Positions 6,575-8,152 of a DNA stretch of 8,152 nt are shown piece by piece. The DNA comes from CAZMGG01 sp964565715 (GTDB taxonomy: Bacteria > Planctomycetota > UBA1135 > UBA2386): positions 1 to 8,152 of the forward strand of contig CAZMGG010000193.1 of the NCBI GenBank assembly GCA_964565715.1. The letters are read 5' to 3'. Within the stretch, counting starts at the first letter, position 1, and each line of letters begins with the position of its first letter. The notes beneath the pieces are model-generated. The model made no database searches. It was not told where the DNA came from and was given only the letters and a program-made list of their open reading frames with translations. The position numbers and the translations under genes are program-made.

Positions 6575-7784
6575 ACTGCCGGTCGGGTGCCGGCAGGAAC
6601 ACCGGCAGCAGCCAGTCGACCCGGTCGGCCAGGTCGCGGCCGGCGCCGAAGTCCACTTCCAGCACCAGCAGGGCGCCGGGCTGCACCGGCAGCAGGCCGG
6701 GATCGAGGACCGGCGCGCCCGCGGCCAGCCCCTTGTGGGCGAACACGACGCGGTCGTCGAGCAGGATCCGCACGTCGACGTTCGCCCGCGGGCGCAGCAG
6801 CAGGGCGCCATCGTCGATGCCGACCCTGGTCCAGAAGGACTGCGCGCCGGGCGGCACGCGGAAGCCGAGCCGGCTGCGGCTGTGGACGCCGAGGCCGCTG
6901 GCCCAGGTGCGGCCGCCGGCCACCAGCGGGCCGCCCACCGCCGACTCGTTGCGCCGCCACGCGTAGAGCGGCGGCCCGGCCCAGGCGGCTTCGTCCACCA
7001 CCTCCGGCGTCAGGGTCGTCAGGCGGATGCCGGCGCCGTGCCGCGCCGACAGGCAGGCGAGGTCGGCTTCCGGGACGCGGACCTCGGCGCCGGCTTCGGT
7101 CCGCACGGTCAGCACGCCGCCCTGCCAGGACCGCAGTTCGACACCGACGCGGTCGCCGGCGCGGGTCAGCAGTTCGAACGGCAGCGCCGCCGCCGCCACC
7201 GGGTCGGCGAGCCGGAAGCCCACCAGGTCGGCCCGGCGGAACCAGCGCGGCTCGCTACCACCCTGCGGCTGGAAGCGCAGGCCATCGGCGGCGAACTGGT
7301 GCAGCGCCCCGGTGACGATGTCGAAGCCGAGCCGGGCCCGGGTGAACAGGGCCTCGCCGGCGCCGTCGGGCAGGATCAGGTCCTCCGGGCGCGCCAGCCC
7401 GGGCTGCAGCCGGACGCAGGCCAGACGATCGATCGGCAGGCGGACCACGCCGAGGCTGGGCGAGGTCACTGCCACCCATTCGCCGTTGCGGTCGCCGTCG
7501 GTCGGTTCGCCTCGCACGACATCGCCGCCGTGCAGGTGGAAGGCCGGCAGGCCCGCGTCCACCACCGCGCAGCCGTGGATGGCCAGCACCTGGTCCAGCG
7601 GTAGCGCGCGCGGGCCGGCGGGCAGCGTCGCCACCAGGCGGTCGCCGTCGCGTTGCAACCCGTTGGCCACCACCTCGGTGCCATCGCGCAGCGCCACGCC
7701 GAAGGACGGCGCCCGTTGCCCGGGGAGCGGCACGGGCAGCCCCAGCAGCAGGGCGAGGAAGGCGGTCGTCGGCAGGGCTCTCAT
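6573..7784 (-). CDS. Secreted protein with repeated beta modules and C-terminal NPCBM domain
   Basis: A 403-residue exported protein. Residues 1-23 are a signal peptide (MRALPTTAFLALLLGLPVPLPGQ). Residues 257-396 match the NPCBM/NEW2 galactose-binding-like jelly roll of the carbohydrate-binding class: a Trp294-Ala-Ser-Gly-Leu-Gly-Val-His-Ser core, GIDD at 322-325, a VDVRILLDD strand at 336-344 and LVLEVDFG at 372-380. Residues 28-250 hold four modules of about 45 residues with a shared pattern: a hydrophobic-DG turn, a Gly-rich turn, a strand, then a Pro/Arg-x-x-Asp-Leu-like end (LPLDQVLAI, LPIDRLACV, FRRADLVGF, VPEADLACL). I cannot name that module. The start ATG (7782-7784) lacks a strong Shine-Dalgarno but gives a clean signal peptide. 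The gene heads the minus-strand run and ends 9 nt before the VWA gene. Binding of a surface glycan or peptidoglycan-like polymer is inferred. Confidence 0.85.
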   Translation of the reverse strand: MRALPTTAFLALLLGLPVPLPGQRAPSFGVALRDGTEVVANGLQRDGDRLVATLPAGPRALPLDQVLAIHGCAVVDAGLPAFHLHGGDVVRGEPTDGDRNGEWVAVTSPSLGVVRLPIDRLACVRLQPGLARPEDLILPDGAGEALFTRARLGFDIVTGALHQFAADGLRFQPQGGSEPRWFRRADLVGFRLADPVAAAALPFELLTRAGDRVGVELRSWQGGVLTVRTEAGAEVRVPEADLACLSARHGAGIRLTTLTPEVVDEAAWAGPPLYAWRRNESAVGGPLVAGGRTWASGLGVHSRSRLGFRVPPGAQSFWTRVGIDDGALLLRPRANVDVRILLDDRVVFAHKGLAAGAPVLDPGLLPVQPGALLVLEVDFGAGRDLADRVDWLLPVFLPAPDRQ

Positions 7785-7877
7785 GTCAGAGTGTCATCTA
7801 TGCCGCCGGGGGACGGGGTTGCCACTGCCATCTTGGCACGAGTCCAGGGGGATGCGGCCGGCCATCCCACCCCGGAT

Positions 7878-7906
7878 TTGCTCCATAACTCATTTATGGC
7901 CATAAG
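7878..7906 (+). promoter_or_regulatory. Candidate groEL promoter
   Basis: TTGCTC (7878-7883) and CATAAG (7901-7906), separated by 17 nt, are a partial match to a housekeeping -35/-10 pair (3/6 and 4/6). The pair sits in the only AT-rich stretch of the window. If correct, the leader before groEL would be about 165 nt. Minus-strand TATAAA (7907-7912) is a good -10 for the opposite direction but has no recognisable -35. Confidence 0.35.
7883..7905. promoter_or_regulatory. Nested inverted repeats of CCATAA, candidate operator
   Basis: The hexamer CCATAA occurs at 7883-7888, as its complement TTATGG at 7894-7899, and again at 7900-7905. The first two form a 17-bp dyad (CCATAA-N5-TTATGG); the last two form a perfect 12-bp palindrome, TTATGGCCATAA. 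The palindrome overlaps the candidate -10, as a repressor site would. I do not recognise the regulator. Confidence 0.45.
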
Positions 7907-8069
7907 TTTATATCTACTCATCTGCCCCGGACCCGTTCCGTCAGGGGACCGGCACCGGGTTTGCTTCCCGCGCGCCCCATCCCGGCGCCCCCGGGCAAGG
8001 TTCGTGCCCTGCCAACGGCAAGTCGGTGCCGGCGGGCTCCTGCGCCCGCAACCCCCTTCGAGATTCCCC

Positions 8070-8075
8070 AGAGGA
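8070..8075 (+). promoter_or_regulatory. groEL ribosome binding site
   Basis: AGAGGA ends 4 nt before the ATG at 8080-8082, a short but acceptable spacing, and fixes the groEL start. Confidence 0.65.
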
Positions 8076-8079
8076 CGTG

Positions 8080-8152
8080 ATGGTCAAGCAACTCGTGTTC
8101 GAAAACGACGCCCGCGATGCAGTGCTGCGCGGCGTCGCCAAGCTCGCCAAGG
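8080..8152 (+). CDS. groEL: Chaperonin GroEL, first 24 codons, runs off right edge
   Basis: Hsp60 chaperonin, a cytoplasmic ring that folds proteins with GroES. Only the N-terminus is present: MVKQLVFENDARDAVLRGVAKLAK. It matches the family opening (xKQLxFxxxARxxLLxGVxKLAxAVKxTLGP), with the sequence breaking off just before the ATP-binding TLGP motif. Starting with Val at residue 2 and having Asp-Ala-Arg at 10-12 fits GroELs of Planctomycetota and related phyla better than the enterobacterial form. groES is not directly upstream, so this may be a stand-alone copy or a paralogue. It is divergent from the minus-strand genes. Confidence in the family is high despite the short length. Confidence 0.88.
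   Translation, partial: MVKQLVFENDARDAVLRGVAKLAK

Larger units (their letters stand above)
7785..8079. other. Divergent intergenic region between NPCBM gene and groEL
   Basis: A 295-bp non-coding stretch that must carry the promoters of groEL (plus) and of the minus-strand gene run. It includes TGCCA-TCT-TGGCA (7826-7838), a short inverted repeat about 42 bp from the NPCBM start; the AT-rich island at 7876-7920; and a GC-rich part (7921-8069) with several short self-complementary stretches, such as CCCGG/CCGGG at 7981-7995 and GGGCA/TGCCC at 7993-8009, of the sort expected by chance at this base composition. No CIRCE element (TTAGCACTC-N9-GAGTGCTAA) and no HAIR-type site is visible. Confidence 0.6.

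Noticed and set aside
3951..7604. A 1217-codon open frame on the plus strand
   Set aside because: It lies antisense to the VWA and NPCBM genes. Its protein is Arg/Gln/Gly/His-rich with no recognisable domain, as expected of the complement of high-GC codons, while the minus-strand genes have clear families.
7833..7849. TTGGCACGAG as a sigma-54 -24 element or a CIRCE half site
   Set aside because: The -12 GC of a sigma-54 promoter is absent (GG at that place), and no GAGTGCTAA partner follows at the right spacing.
7941..8150. A 69-codon minus-strand frame across the groEL start
   Set aside because: It is antisense to groEL and the leader, with no family resemblance.

Overview
The window is a GC-rich (by eye over 70%) bacterial chromosome segment with almost no non-coding DNA. 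Seven complete genes and one partial gene lie on the minus strand. One partial gene lies on the plus strand at the right edge. LpxD and two or three exported or lipid-anchored proteins point to a Gram-negative cell with lipid A. NPCBM and VWA envelope proteins, a diheme sdhC-sdhA arrangement and a groEL with no groES in front of it fit a high-GC member of Planctomycetota or a nearby phylum. That placement is inference; no rRNA or other phylogenetic marker is complete here.

Layout from right to left, the direction of most transcription. (1) groEL starts at 8080 on the plus strand. (2) A 295-bp divergent intergenic region (7785-8079) holds an isolated AT-rich island with nested inverted repeats, the likely promoter/operator. 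(3) Six minus-strand genes follow in a tight run: a secreted NPCBM-domain protein (6573-7784), a membrane VWA protein with proline-rich linkers (4197-6563), lpxD (3152-4150), a small lipoprotein (2646-3155), miaE (2008-2649) and a membrane-anchored alpha/beta hydrolase (1172-2011). The gaps are 9 nt and 46 nt, then three successive 4-nt stop/start overlaps (ATGA, GTGA, GTGA), so this looks like one transcription unit with translational coupling. (4) A 65-bp gap with a 9-bp perfect inverted repeat separates it from sdhC (426-1106) and sdhA (1-422, running off the left edge).

Functionally, sdhC-sdhA encode the membrane anchor and flavoprotein of succinate dehydrogenase. The sdhA reading frame is broken just after its GxGxxG FAD motif by an apparent short deletion, either a sequence error or a real lesion. 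The six-gene unit joins lipid A biosynthesis (LpxD) and envelope or surface proteins (NPCBM, VWA, lipoprotein, hydrolase) with a tRNA-modifying hydroxylase (MiaE). The genes are mostly of known families. The less explained parts are the repeated N-terminal modules of the NPCBM protein, the domain layout of the VWA protein, the orphan lipoprotein, and the CCATAA repeat cluster before groEL. I see no CRISPR array, tRNA, rRNA, transposon or phage gene, and I do not see convincing evidence of a new defence or mobile system.
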